Assembly (NCBI GenBank): GCA_025667525.1
Contig: CM046875.1
Coordinates: 152,765,675-152,829,674, forward strand
Direction of reading: 5' to 3'
Length of the DNA stretch: 64,000 bases
Source: Glebionis coronaria
Taxonomy: Eukaryota; Streptophyta; Magnoliopsida; Asterales; Asteraceae
The notes under the pieces are model-generated. The model saw only the letters and a list, made by a program, of their open reading frames with translations. It made no database searches and was not told the origin of the DNA. Below are positions 13,146 to 23,908 of this stretch, in pieces; the first letter of the stretch is position 1; every line of letters starts with the position of its first letter. The position numbers and the translations under genes were made by a program.

Positions 13146-13731
13146 TGTTGATACAAAAGTTGGATGATCCTTGCTAGACCCGAATTTGGCTTAATTCGGG
13201 TTGGCTGGGCTCCGACTCTTGCACCAAGTGAATTATCTTGCTGAGATCCTGCACACTAAAGCAACACGCGTTAGGCTTACCGTGGGAATGTATCCCACGA
13301 TTAGACTCCGGCGTGAGAGTAAGTAATCAGTTAGAGTTTAAGAATCGGATGTGAGTTTAGAGTATGTGGAATGTAATACCTTTGTGGAACCCTTGGGGTT
13401 CCTTATATAGGCGGTGAAACCCTAATGGGCTGTCACCGATGCTTCGGCCCCAAGTAAAGGATAAGTGCCATAATTAGTTTGATTGTTATCTTCTAATTAT
13501 GGTGAATGTATATCCTTCACTTTGGGGTAAATCCTAACCATAATAAGATTATAATTCTGTCTAACCTTGTATCGACCGTGACGGGCCGTGGGCTGCACAA
13601 ATGTATGCGGCTACTGTTCATTCGAAGCCCATAAGCTTTAAATGATATTAAACCAACCATTAGTAACAGGCCGGATGCGGGTAGTACCCGTGGGCCAGGT
13701 TTATGACCCGACTAGGGACTATACGTCATCA
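13146..13731 (-). repeat. 5' LTR of Tat-type element (about 590 bp)
   Basis: Begins TGTTGATAC beside the primer site and ends near ACGTCATCA; the exact right end is uncertain by three bases (13728, 13731 or 13734) because CA repeats there. On the minus strand a TATA-like CTATATAAGG lies at about 13404-13413. The partner LTR is not in the window, so the target duplication cannot be checked. Confidence 0.7.
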
Positions 13732-14016
13732 TCATTTCTTACATGTCACAATCAACTTCGGTTTACATCCTTAAAATGCTTTTTTCATGTACTTGATGGA
13801 TATGGATGACTTAATCTATAGCATAACCCGTTATGCTTGTCAACCGCCTTAGATGATCTATGGAGTGACTCGCACCAATATGTTACTTCTCTTTTTTTAT
13901 CGTCTATCTATACTTCAAGTTATACACAATTCCACTACAAGATACGATTAATAACCTGTGATAGCACATATAAATATAAGTTACCGTACTTGGTAGAACT
14001 AGAACTGTTGCATACA
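13732..14016. other. Intergenic, no feature recognised
   Basis: AT-rich single-copy-looking sequence between the Tat LTR and the SINE. The only ORF is short and without domains. The last 16 bases (14001-14016) are the left copy of the SINE target duplication. Confidence 0.5.
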
Positions 14017-14258
14017 GCAAATGATGTCTAACTCAGCTGGATTGATGCATGGATTATAGTCCTTATAAAGGACATATGGGAGATTTTTCTCTGAACGGAT
14101 GCCGGGTTCCCAGCTGATGCCTTGAAGCCTATATGGAAATGGATGGCTAAGCTGGGGGTGGTTATTCTCCTTGGAAAGGTTTCGAACTCGGGGCGTCGTG
14201 CCTTGGTGCACAAGGTGGCACAATAAAACCCTGTTGCACCAACAGCAGTTAAAAAAAA
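14017..14258 (+). mobile_element. Dimeric tRNA-derived SINE with 16-bp target duplication
   Basis: A 242-base insertion ends in an A tract (14251-14259) and is flanked by perfect 16-bp direct repeats AGAACTGTTGCATACA (14001-14016 and 14259-14274), the mark of target-primed reverse transcription. Inside are two tRNA-promoter-like units: TAACTCAGCTGG (14029-14040) with a GGGTTCCCAG element near 14103-14113, and TGGCTAAGCTGG (near 14142-14153) followed about 35 bases later by GGTTTCGAACTC (near 14177-14190), the canonical A-box/B-box spacing. This suggests a dimer of two SINE heads. It does not code for protein. It lies just downstream of the NudC gene's 3' end. Confidence 0.75.
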
Positions 14259-14274
14259 AGAACTGTTGCATACA

Positions 14275-14851
14275 AACTTAACACACAAACGTTATGTCAC
14301 AAAGTACAAAACCATTATAATTTAGCTCAGAAAAACATAAGACACTGAAACTGCGTCATACAAGCTCAACACACAAACGTCCACTTAGCTCAGCAAAACA
14401 CAATTCACTGAAACCATGGCATACAAACTCAGCACACAAACTTCCCACTGATTCATGATACAGAAGAGATAAAACAGTACCAGGCCAGATAAAAACAAAA
14501 ATAAATCATAAGGAAAACTCAAAACTCATAGGTGGCCCCCGTCTTTTCTTCCAGTACTCTATATTCAGAAAACTCGGTTCAGTTTCAGTTGTGAAAGCGA
14601 TCCATCAATTTAGTACTTAGAAGAGCAAATAAAGCATTAAAACACAAAACAAAGATAAAGATAAAAGAAACTAGGTTTTAACAATTAAGACGTTCCATAC
14701 AAAAGCTTGAATTCAGGAAGCATAACCAGATTTTTATAGACAAATTCCCAAAAGAACGTTTCTAGATTACAAAACTTCCAAAATCCAACTGCATCTTCTC
14801 CTAAAGTGATTGCAGAACCAGTATTGAGCTGAGTAGATAAGTAGACCCTTG
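14275..14851 (-). other. 3' UTR and downstream region of the NudC-like gene
   Basis: The first 150-200 bases after the stop codon on the minus strand are probably 3' UTR, ending somewhere around 14650-14700; no strong AATAAA was pinned down. Nearer 14275 a short motif recurs (ACAAACTTAACACACAAACGT-like, at about 14272, 14366 and 14424), giving a degenerate tandem of about 60-90 bases. Confidence 0.4.
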
Positions 14852-16868
14852 TTAGTTGATCTTTGCCCTTGAGAAGTCCATTTCCGGGTGCTGCACAAAT
14901 TTAAATTTTGGAATCATGAACCAGAAAGAGTTACAAATAAGTAATAATTGCTATACTGATTAGCAGGTTTGGGTAAAGATCCTTAGAAAGTCATGAGGGT
15001 CAAATGGATTGAAAGCACGTAAATTGCATCTTAATTCTAAATGCTAACATAGTTATTGTAGTCAATTACTATTGAACACACCAAAATACTGGAGACCAGA
15101 CAGTTTGACTTAGTAATGGAACTAAAGCCCACCCAACCTGCCCATGTTTGCCACCTCTAGAATTGTTTGTATCAGGAGATATTTACCTCAGACATGAACA
15201 TCTTCAAAATGTCGCCTTTCTGCATCTCATCACTTTTTGGTTTGCCCATCTGCTTTTGGCGCTGTTCAAACTACAAAAGACGCATTGTGGAACATTAGTC
15301 ACTATTTCATTGAATTGTAAAAGCGAAACTTCATACAACTAGTTTGACGTGCAGTAGTTACTTACTATCATCTTTTCAACAGTAGATCGTGTTGATGGGT
15401 CTAGGTCACCTAGCTTACTGGCCTCAGGTTCCACTTTCTGAGTATCGATTTCAGGTTCGCCCTTGACCAAACATTTCCACCATTCCATTTGATCCTGTTT
15501 GGTAAGAAGAATCGAGATAGAATTTTGATCCTCTGAAAGAAAAGATTAACAGAAAGATCAGTTATCAATCAAGTAAAGAAGATACAACAAATTAAACAAC
15601 ATAAACAGACCAACAAAGCGGTAGTTTGAAAAGTATACCTATACTCCAGAAACAATCATCAACCTTGACAGGCTTGTCAAAGTCCCCCTCAAGTATCGGA
15701 GGCTGACCTTTAAGTCCAACTTTCAGATGGTTCTTCTTTATGTCGCATGCAATAAACCTTGACTTGGTCCCATGAGGAATAGGAACATTTACAGTCACCT
15801 CTTGCAAAGACTGGACCCAAGAATATTTATCCATGTCCTGTCCATTACCGCTGTTGGGGGCTGTATCGGAAAAAAAAAAGACATGAGTGCGCTTTTTAAC
15901 ATATAAATACAACAATAAAAAGCAACTTTATGAAAAATCATATAATCACATATATAACAGCACATAAGAGAAAAGATAAACTATAGTCTTTATGTACACA
16001 AAGGTGCAAAGTTGCGTTAACCAACCATAGAAAGATTAAATTGGACAAAATTGAAAGTAGAGGACGAGTAAGAATTCCCAGATATCAACTAGAGATATGG
16101 CATAATCAATAGATCCATGAACCACAAGTAACAGTATATGATATGATTAAAAAGATCATAACAACAGTCCATATCTGTCTAATCTAATCACGGAAACAGA
16201 GGCATAGCATGGGCCGGATTCAAGTCGAGTTTTCCTGTCAAGCTCCAATATTTTTACACCGAGTAGGACAACATACCAAGGGCCTGATTGCAATTGAACT
16301 TTTATATGAAGTACCTTTTACAAAATTAATCATTAAAAATTTACAGAAACAACTCTTAACAATGATAGCACAGATAAAATCAGAAGTAGACAACACTAAA
16401 CAGTTATCCTAAAATGAACACAGAATCTATGCATCAACAAACTTACAATAAGTACACTTTTCCAAAAAAAATCAGTGGCGTGTGTTTGTTCATTTTTCTA
16501 GCAAACACGATTAGTCATAGAACAATATACAGCACACTATGATATAAAACAGCAGAAAAATTTTTCGTTTCAGAGCAAGCAGAAATCCAAATCATCATAA
16601 ACTAAACCCCTTGGGGGGGGGGGGGGGGGGGTTTGGCTTATATAGCCCGCTTATGGCTTATTTGGGTTTCACTTTTTGTGGCGTATTTTGAAAATTTCCG
16701 GCTATATAACTTTATTACTAGCAAGTCATAATGCACGGGGCTGTTTGTTTTAGCTTATATAACGTAAGCCTCAATTTTGTGTCTTATTTGGAGACTTATG
16801 GGCTTATCTAAGTTAGTTATGATATAATAAACTTATATAAGCCCATAAGTCACAAATAAGTTTAAAAA

Positions 16869-16917
<49 letters not shown>

Positions 16918-18227
16918 GTTTTGGCTTATATAGCCCGCTTATGGCATATTTGGGTTTCACTTTTTGTGGCGTATTTTGAAAATTTCCGGCTATATAACTT
17001 TATTACTAGCAAGTCATAATGCACGGGGCTGTTTGTTTTAGCTTATATAACGTAAGCCTCAATTTTGTGTCTTATTTGGAGACTTATGGGCTTATCTAAG
17101 TTAGTTATGATATAATAAACTTATATAAGCCCATAAGTCACAAATAAATATGCCTTATTTTCGGCTTATATAACATAAGCCCCAATTTTGTGTCTTATTT
17201 TGAGACTTAGGGGCTTATATAAGTTTTGGCTTATATAGCCCGCTTATGGCTTATTTGGGTTTCACTTTTTGTGGCGTATTTTGAAAATTTCCGGCTATAT
17301 AACTTTATTACTAGCAAGTCATAATGCACGGGGCTGTTTGTTTTAGCTTATATAACGTAAGCCTCAATTTTGTGTCTTATTTGGAGACTTATGGGCTTAT
17401 CTAAGTTAGTTATGATATAATAAACTTATATAAGCCCATAAGTCACAAATAAGTTTAAAAATTTAGGTTTTATTAAATATAAGCCGAAATATGCCTTATT
17501 TTCGGCTTATATAACATAAGCCCCAATTTTGTGTCTTATTTTGAGACTTAGGGGCTTATATAAGTTTATCATGATATAATAAACCTATATAAGCCCACAA
17601 AACAAAATTGGGGCTTATGTTATATAAGCCGAAATGGGCTTACATTATATAAGCAAAACCAAACACCCCCCTAGCCGAAAAGTTTCAAAATAAGCCATAA
17701 AAAGTAGTAGTAGCTTATAAATAGGCCCGAAACCAAAAGCCAAAACAAACACCCCTAATCCGACCCGAACCTGCTTATTCACACCCCTAACCCATTCTTA
17801 TGTCTATTTTCGTGTCGGAAATCCCTACCCCTAATCAAAACATATAATCCTAAACATCACAAACATTAAAAACACAATTAGATAGATATATATATATATA
17901 TATACCTCTCAAACCCTTGTTATCATCTTTCTTAACCTCCTTAACAGCCTTCGCACTCGAACTCGTACTCTCCTTCTTCAGACCAGCAGCACCATTACTT
18001 TTGTCCTTCCTCTTTTTCTCCTCAGCCTCCGCTTTCCCCTTAAAAGATTTAACTAACCCATTAACATCCTTAACAACAGACTCATTTTTGAAAAAGTCAG
18101 TTTCTTTAGCAACAAATTCAAAAGCTTTTTCGAGAAAATTGAGTGGCTCAGCTGTGTCAAGAACTGATTTGAATGGTTTCTTGATTGATTCTGGTTGTGG
18201 TTCTTCGTACTCTGACAAGATCACCAT
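14852..18227 (-). CDS. BOB1: NudC domain protein, BOBBER1-like co-chaperone (5 exons)
   Basis: The only intact host gene. Exons on the minus strand are 18227-17906, 15860-15639, 15532-15366, 15270-15187 and 14890-14852; all introns are GT-AG and join one 277-residue frame ending in TAA. Exon 1 encodes a charged Lys/Glu-rich N-terminal region. Exon 2 encodes most of a CS (p23-like) domain from about residue 119, with YSWVQSLQEV, IKKNHLKVGLKGQPP and VKVDDCFWSI. Exons 3-5 give the NudC C-terminus, with DQMEWWK, the DLDPSTRSTVEKM block and the end HPEMDFSRAK. In Arabidopsis, BOBBER1 is a cytosolic co-chaperone needed for patterning and thermotolerance; the same role here is inference from homology. 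Length is near the family's roughly 300 residues. Intron 1 is about 2 kb and carries a MITE cluster; the other introns are about 100-300 bases. No lesion was seen. Confidence 0.93.
16613..16631. repeat. Poly-G run, 19 bases
   Basis: Uninterrupted G tract at the left edge of the first MITE-like unit. On the gene's sense strand it is poly-C. Confidence 0.8.
16873..16916. repeat. Poly-G run, 44 bases
   Basis: Uninterrupted G tract between the first and second MITE-like units, at the terminal GGGG of the element. Length may be inexact because homopolymers are prone to sequencing error. It could form G-quadruplexes on one strand and i-motifs on the other. Confidence 0.75.
17885..17904. repeat. 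(TA)n microsatellite at the splice donor of NudC intron 1
   Basis: Alternating TA starts directly at the intron 1 donor (minus strand G|GTATATATAT, exon edge 17906). Variation in repeat number would change the bases just after the GT. Confidence 0.8.
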
Positions 18228-18233
18228 TTTTAA

Positions 18234-18244
18234 GGTTAGGGTTT
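18234..18244 (-). promoter_or_regulatory. Telo-box in NudC-like gene leader
   Basis: Minus strand AAACCCTAACC sits seven bases upstream of the start codon. AAACCCTAA telo-boxes are common near starts of plant housekeeping and translation-related genes. Function here is inference. Confidence 0.5.
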
Positions 18245-18296
18245 CGTGTATTGTTTTGGGTTTAAAGTGAGGAAATGGAGATGATGTGTTTATGAG

Positions 18297-18302
18297 TTTA
18301 TA
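18297..18302 (-). promoter_or_regulatory. Possible TATA box of NudC-like gene
   Basis: Minus strand TATAAA about 70 bases before the start codon, giving room for a leader of about 40 bases. Single weak motif in AT-rich sequence. Confidence 0.35.
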
Positions 18303-19532
18303 GAACTAAAAAAAGTGTTTGGAATTTGAAGTAACCAAGTAATGTTTTTATTAGGAACTTATTTTTAATTTGTCTTGAATTGTGATTGGGATTTTTTTTA
18401 AAACTTGTTTTTGTCAATTTTATGGTATTTTTAGACATTAATTTTTAACCTCCATGTTGAGATTTCTTAGTTTTTGTATATCAATAGACAAAATTTATTT
18501 TGAAACTTTGTTTTTTTTTAGTGAAATTCAAGAGATAAATCATAATTAATCATTACTATAGATTAAAAAACGTAAAATGGGTTATTTTGTCAAAATATCT
18601 AAAAATCATTAAAAAAATTACGAAAAGATAATTATTGTGTAATATCTCAGTGATATTTCATTACTTTATCAATAATTTCAGTGATTTTCACTGGTGATAA
18701 ATCATACATCGTCATATTTTACAACTTTTGTACCTCTCCTAATTTTACAATTTTTGGACATTTTGGAAAAAATACTCTTTCGTGTTTTTTTATTTTATGT
18801 TAATTCCTACTATTTTATTTGATAAAAAATAAATAAAAAGTAGAGATTTATCTCTTAATTTTTAATTTAAAACAAAGATACAAAATAACTCATCTGTATC
18901 ATTAATACTCCGTATGAAGGATCTACAAAGCGTCTAGAATTTACGAGCATGTTTCTTCCTAGTTTTGTATTTTTCTCATTATTGGAAGTGGCTTTTATGT
19001 TTACATAATTTTTCTGATTCACGTTTGATATGAGTTTTCTTTAAGTTGTTATTTTACACCTTCAACTCAACTCAGAGTTAGCGGCTTATGATAGTATAGT
19101 TTAATAGTTTATAACTAGTTTTATCAAACATATTAGGCAAAAAAAAATATAGTGTTAATTTTATGAACTTATTTTATATGTTAAACGTATACTTGTTGCA
19201 AATCGATTATTTATAACGACAAATAATTATATGTGCGAGTTATTAATTTAATATGCACTTAGTAACATTTACGGTTTAATTTCTAGTTATTGAGAGAAAA
19301 AACAATGTTCACGAAAGCGAAGTTTGCAAGTTACCATGTATACTAATTCTAAACAAAGGAAGAGCGACCCGTGCGTTGCAGCGAACTTACTTATCAATAG
19401 TTGTCAGATGTATACCTTACTACGCGTTGTCGTGAGGTTGTTTCGAAAACATATTTTTGTAATTGTGTAATTGCTAATTTTTATAAGACGTAAACTTTCA
19501 TAAATTTGCTTAGTTCTATGAGGAACATGCAT
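18303..19532. other. AT-rich upstream region of NudC-like gene, no gene seen
   Basis: No ORF of note. A CGACCCGTGCGTTGCAGCG-like segment (about 19366-19385) resembles a phrase common at the edges of plant repeats, but no element limits could be set. The region probably holds the NudC promoter. Confidence 0.4.
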
Positions 19533-21719
19533 CCAAAAAAGAACAAAGGAAGCAATCTCTACCATTCAATATTAATCTTTTTAAATTTAATTAAAAAAAC
19601 ACATTTTCATCCTATTTCTTAAAAATTAAATATCTCTCAAACCGTTAATCGTTATGAAAAAATAATTATACCGTCACGACGGGAATTAAATTATCTTTCC
19701 ATAGATATGCACTTCTATATACTTTCGGCGAACTTTTTTTAAAAAATTTCGTAAAAAAATCACATGTAATTCTCGAAAAATTACATGTAATTCTCGAAAA
19801 CTCATGTTTGATTAATTATTTTAAAAGTCACATTTGAATTTGTAACGTCACATGCGATTTGTGAAATCACGTGTATTTTTTGACGAGAATTTCAACATTG
19901 TAAAATCGTTAAAAGTATATGAAAATAACCGTCTATTAAATGACAAAAATATTTTCGTTATTATTTTAAAACCACACGTGATTTATGTGAATTACATTAA
20001 AATGTTTGAATCACATGTAATTTTGTTAATATATTAAAATGTTTGTTGCCATTAATATAAAATATGTTCATTTTACCGGGTGGAGTCCCCTTTACCCAAA
20101 AAAATATATGTAAAACAAATTGGCTTTTGAATTACATGTGATTCGGTGATAATTACATGTGATTTTGCTTGCATTACATATGATTCAAGCATACCGAAAC
20201 CGTAACTTTTTCTAACAAACCCACATTAGATGAATCACATGTGATTTTTTAATCACGTATTATGTTTTCATTTATGTAAAATATATAAAACAAATTGGCT
20301 TCTAAATTACATGTGATTTTGTTTGAATCACATGTAATTCTGCTTGAATTGCATGTGATTCGGTCATAATTACATATGATTTTTCTTGCATTACATGTGA
20401 TTCAAGCATTCCGAAACCTAAACTTTTTCTAACAAACCCACTTTAGATGAATCACATGTGATTTTTTTAATCACATGTAATCTTGTTAATATATTAAATT
20501 GTCTGTTTGAATTACATGTAATTCGATGATAATTACATGTGATTTTGCTTGCATTGGAACACATGTAATTCGATGATAATTACATGTGAATTTGCTTGCA
20601 TTACATGTGATTCAAACATTTCAAAACTTTAACTTCTTCTAACAAACCTACTTTAGATGAATCACATGTGCTTTTGTTTGAATCACATGTAATTTACCAT
20701 GAATTACATGTAATGCAAGCAAATTCACATGTAATTATCATACATGGATCACAAGATAGCATACATGGATCACAAGACCACTTTAGATAGCATACATGGA
20801 TCACAAGACCACTTCGGAAGGATGGATGATGTGAGGAATGAAAATAAAATGTTATTTACCACGAATCACATGTGATTTACCACGAATTACATGTGATTTA
20901 TCACGAATCGCATGTGATAAACTTGGTTTCTAGATTATTGGTATTAAAGTTGAAAATAAAAATCTATGAAAACATGTAACTTAAAAAAAAGACTAACGCG
21001 TCAAATGGGACAAAAGTTAGATGTAAAATTATGTGAGTCTACATGAATCACATGTGATTTAAAGCAAAATTACATGTAATTATTTATAAAATCACATGTG
21101 ATTTAAAGCAAAATTACATGTAATTTGTATAAAATCACATGTAATTTGAGCAAAATTACATGTAATTATTTATAAAATCACATGTGATTTGAGCAAAATT
21201 ACATGTAATTCACACAAAATTACATGTAATTTTCATTCAACACTAAATAACCACTTTATTACAAAAATCACATGTAATTCACACATAATTACATGTGATT
21301 TGCATTTAACACTAATAAACTATTTTATTACAAAAATTCCATGTAATTCACACATAATTACATGTAATTCACACAAAAGTTAACGATTTACAGTGTTAAA
21401 AATTCTCGCCAAAAAAATTACACGTAATTTTCGAAAATTACATGTAATTTTTCGAGAATCACATGTAATTTTTTATGCGTAAATTTAAAAAAAAAAAGTT
21501 TGTCGAAAGTGTATAGAAGTGCCTATCTATAGAAAGATAACTTAATTCCCGTCGCGATGGTATAATTAGTTTTTCGTAACGATTAACGGTTTGAGAGATA
21601 TTTAATTTTTAAGAAATAGGATGAAAATGGGTTTTTAAATTAAATTTAAAAAGATTAATATAGATCATTAGATGGAACTTGAATGGATGGTTGAGATTGT
21701 TTCCTTCCTTCTTTTTTTT
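19533..21719. mobile_element. Long-TIR (foldback/MULE-like) element, non-coding, 2.2 kb
   Basis: About 250 bases at the left (19533-19790) recur as the reverse complement at the right (21440-21719). Shared blocks include the AATATTAATCTTTTTAAATT region, TATCTCTCAAACCGTTAATC and ACGACGGGAATTAA (with small changes). Both ends are flanked by ATGCAT (19527-19532 and 21720-21725), a possible short target duplication, although the word is palindromic and could be chance. The interior encodes nothing recognisable and is filled with ACATGT palindromes. Long inverted repeats without a transposase fit a non-autonomous MULE or foldback element; the family is not settled. Confidence 0.65.
19765..21470. 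repeat. Array of AATYACATGTRATT palindromes
   Basis: By eye about 35-40 copies of ACATGT, nearly all within AATCACATGTGATT or AATTACATGTAATT, at irregular spacing of roughly 20-80 bases. Neighbouring copies sometimes share the phrase TTGCTTGCATTACATGTGATT-like. Spacing is too irregular for a satellite. Confidence 0.85.
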
Positions 21720-21809
21720 ATGCATATTCTATAAGGATCTCAACTCATAGGCTATATGATATTCCACATATTTAGATTTTGCTAAACGCTATAATAACTT
21801 TTAAAGTTA

Positions 21810-21945
21810 GCATGGGCTAAGTGGTAGTGAGATCACTGCTGAGTTGAAAACTTACGTGTGAATTTCCACTTCGATCCAAACACTTACGCGAAAATGTATC
21901 GTAAGCTGGTGGCTTCTTCACCCTACGTGAGTTATTGTTGTGTGT
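21810..21945 (+). mobile_element. Possible tRNA-derived SINE (single head)
   Basis: TGGGCTAAGTGGTAG (21813-21827) resembles an A box and CTTCGATCC (21869-21877) a B box, about 55 bases apart, followed by a short unrelated body. No A/T tail with matching target duplication could be fixed, so this may be a truncated SINE or chance. Confidence 0.4.
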
Positions 21946-22070
21946 ATTAAATTAATATGACGTTGTATAATCCTTAAATTTTTCTTATAAATATCAATAT
22001 GACTTTTCATTTTTTCATCACCTTCAGTTTACAATCAAACAATTAACTTCTGTCATATTACTTCCAAAAA

Positions 22071-23090
22071 ATGTCTCAAAAAACACCCCAAAACACGAAA
22101 CATCGTCAAAATCGCAACTCAAACTCTTCGACGACATCTGAGGGGACGTTTAATCTAGAAAACTCATCTCCGAACATAAATCTATTACGACCTAAAGCGT
22201 TATATGCTCACAACTCTTACCTAACCTCACCATACCGTAATCGACATCTTATACATATCAAAACCAAGCTTATCGATACCCGGCACCAAACGGGTTCGTT
22301 CTCGACACCCGACACCAAACACGTACAACTTTACCCAATACTCAACAAATGTGTTTCCCGACCTCGCACCACACCGGGTTCGTTCCCTTTTACGCACGTC
22401 AACTACATCTCACAAACCCCAAATGGATGGTTCTTCGTCATAAACACCTACAAATCCGCCCAGGTCTCCGGTGCATGCATTTCCTTACTAAGACTTGTAC
22501 ACACCCGAATTCTCGGGTTCTTTTAAAAAACTGAATCTTTTCACTAAATCGACTCCTTCCGAGAAAACGTTGAGGAAGTTCATGCCCTAAGACCAAAGCC
22601 AAAATCAGGGGCGACTAGATCCCCCAAATGAAGTTTCCTATAAACGTTGATGCACCCCGAAAATTACCGTGGACCACTGGGGAATAAATCGCTTTGGCTA
22701 AAGCATGGGTGTTTATTTCCTAGAGCAACTAAAAGGGAAACGACATGAATGACGATAGATTTTGGAGTGCAATCTTGCAATAATTTCACAGCAAAACAAT
22801 TTTGTTGGTATGAGAACGTACGATTTTAATTAACGGGGACGATTCGTCTTACATGTGTTCGATTTCTCGGAGTCTACAATAATATAATGCGTAGAGTGAA
22901 AGAAAGTGGAGTCAGAGATGAAGATTACTTTAACATGGAGCTTCTTAAGTATGACGCAGAAACCGGTACTAAGTTTCGGTTTCGTCATTGTTTGGTGATT
23001 TTGAAAGATAGTCCGAAATGGAGGGATGTTGAAATTATAGCTTTCTTAGAAAAGCAAGCAGTTAAGTGTCACGAACTTGTCTTTACAAGG
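22071..23090 (+). pseudogene. Decayed nuclear-protein gene (NAM-associated / GST T3-like family)
   Basis: From about 22660 the sequence resembles plant proteins annotated as glutathione S-transferase T3-like or NAM-associated C-terminal domain. WTTGE and LAKAWVYF occur with stops between blocks, then VYNNIMRRVKESG and FRFRHCLVILKDSPKW at 22870-23030. A 151-residue ORF at 22071-22526 may be its N-terminus but is unrecognised. Such proteins often derive from Harbinger-type transposon Myb-like ORFs. The frame would continue across the Copia insertion: after removing 23091-35274 it reads on for about 11 codons to a stop at about 35305. Stops near 22770-22850 show it was already dead. Confidence 0.55.
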
Positions 23091-23834
23091 TGTTGGGAAT
23101 CTAAACTTGTTAGATTCCCTGTTCATTGATTTAAACATAATTAGGCTGATAAATAGTCCCTTGCCTGTGCCTAGGAGGCAGGCAAGTTTCACAAGACTCA
23201 CAGAGATCCGAATCTCTGTGAGCAACCTCAGAGGAGTCCATGTCAGAGACATTGTCAGGGAAGTCGAAGATTACCTAAAGACATACTCCTTGGCTGTGAT
23301 GGATAACAGCCAAGATGTATTAGGGACTCTGAGGGGTTGAGAGTTAACAGGGGTGGCAATACCCTGATAACTCTCAGCACACTTTGGACATGCCATTTGT
23401 GTGTTCGAGAATATGAAGAATAAGGAAACTGTTTTGGACAACTGTTCCTTAAAGCATAATGGAAGACTACCAAGAATAGAAGGACATCATGTGACTGATG
23501 TGGGAACTTGTAAAAGCTTGTGTAGTCGACATCAAGTACTGTTCAAGTCAAACTCGTAACACTATAAATAGGATGTGTATCCTTGCATTAACATTCAACA
23601 CTTTGAGATATTAAGAACATTAGTGCGTGTAACTTAGTGAATCAAACAGCTACGACTGTATTCATAAGTTAAGGTTATTGTTGTTCAAAGTGTGCACAAC
23701 ACATTGTCATCAAACGGTGTTATCCATAACACTTGTAATTCTTTATTATACAATAATAAGATTACGTTTGAAAAGTAATACCTTGTGTTGATTAAGTTAA
23801 GATTAGGGTTTCTTGCATTGATTAGGGACTTTCA
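23091..23834 (+). repeat. 5' LTR of SIRE-type element
   Basis: Starts TGTTGGGAATC and ends GGGACTTTCA. A TATA-like CTATAAATAG lies at about 23563-23572, leaving about 260 bases of R-U5. A perfect hairpin CACAGAGAT/ATCTCTGTG lies at about 23200-23221. No difference from the right LTR was found by eye. Confidence 0.95.
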
Positions 23835-23836
23835 AT

Positions 23837-23850
23837 TGGTATCAGAGCGG
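23837..23850 (+). other. Primer binding site (initiator tRNA-Met)
   Basis: TGGTATCAGAGCGG two bases after the LTR end, the usual site of plant Copia elements. Confidence 0.9.
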
Positions 23851-23908
23851 TGTTTGATATTAAAACCTTCAAGAAACATCGTTCTCCGTTTTATAATCAA
23901 GATCCACC

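Larger units (their letters stand above)
8035..13731 (-). mobile_element. Tat-type Ty3/Gypsy element, decayed and truncated by Athila insertion
   Basis: Minus-strand element with an LTR (13146-13731), a primer site, then gag, protease, reverse transcriptase, two RNase H-like parts and integrase in Gypsy order. Assignment to the Tat lineage rests on the second, archaeal-type RNase H (start FTDGSS) after the RT/RNase H. The coding region is split over several frames with many stops, so it is old. The integrase is cut at 8035 where Athila copy 1 begins; the remainder and the 3' LTR should lie beyond the left window edge. Confidence 0.85.
16611..17757. mobile_element. hAT-like MITE/foldback cluster in NudC intron 1, with triplicated unit
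   Basis: A block of about 240 bases (start TTTGGCTTATATAGCCCG) occurs three times almost identically at 16632, 16920 and 17225. Its parts are GGCTTATATA/TATATAAGCC-rich and can fold back. Ends such as TAGGGG...TGTTTTGG (16871-16925) and CCAAACACCCCCCTA (about 17660-17675), plus an outer ACAAACACCCCTAA near 17757, resemble hAT-type terminal inverted repeats. A clean 8-bp target duplication was not found, so family and exact limits are uncertain. It lies wholly inside intron 1 of the NudC-like gene. Confidence 0.5.

Noticed and set aside
19765..21470. CRISPR-like array
   Set aside because: Repeats are short palindromes at irregular spacing without unique spacers, in a plant-type genome.
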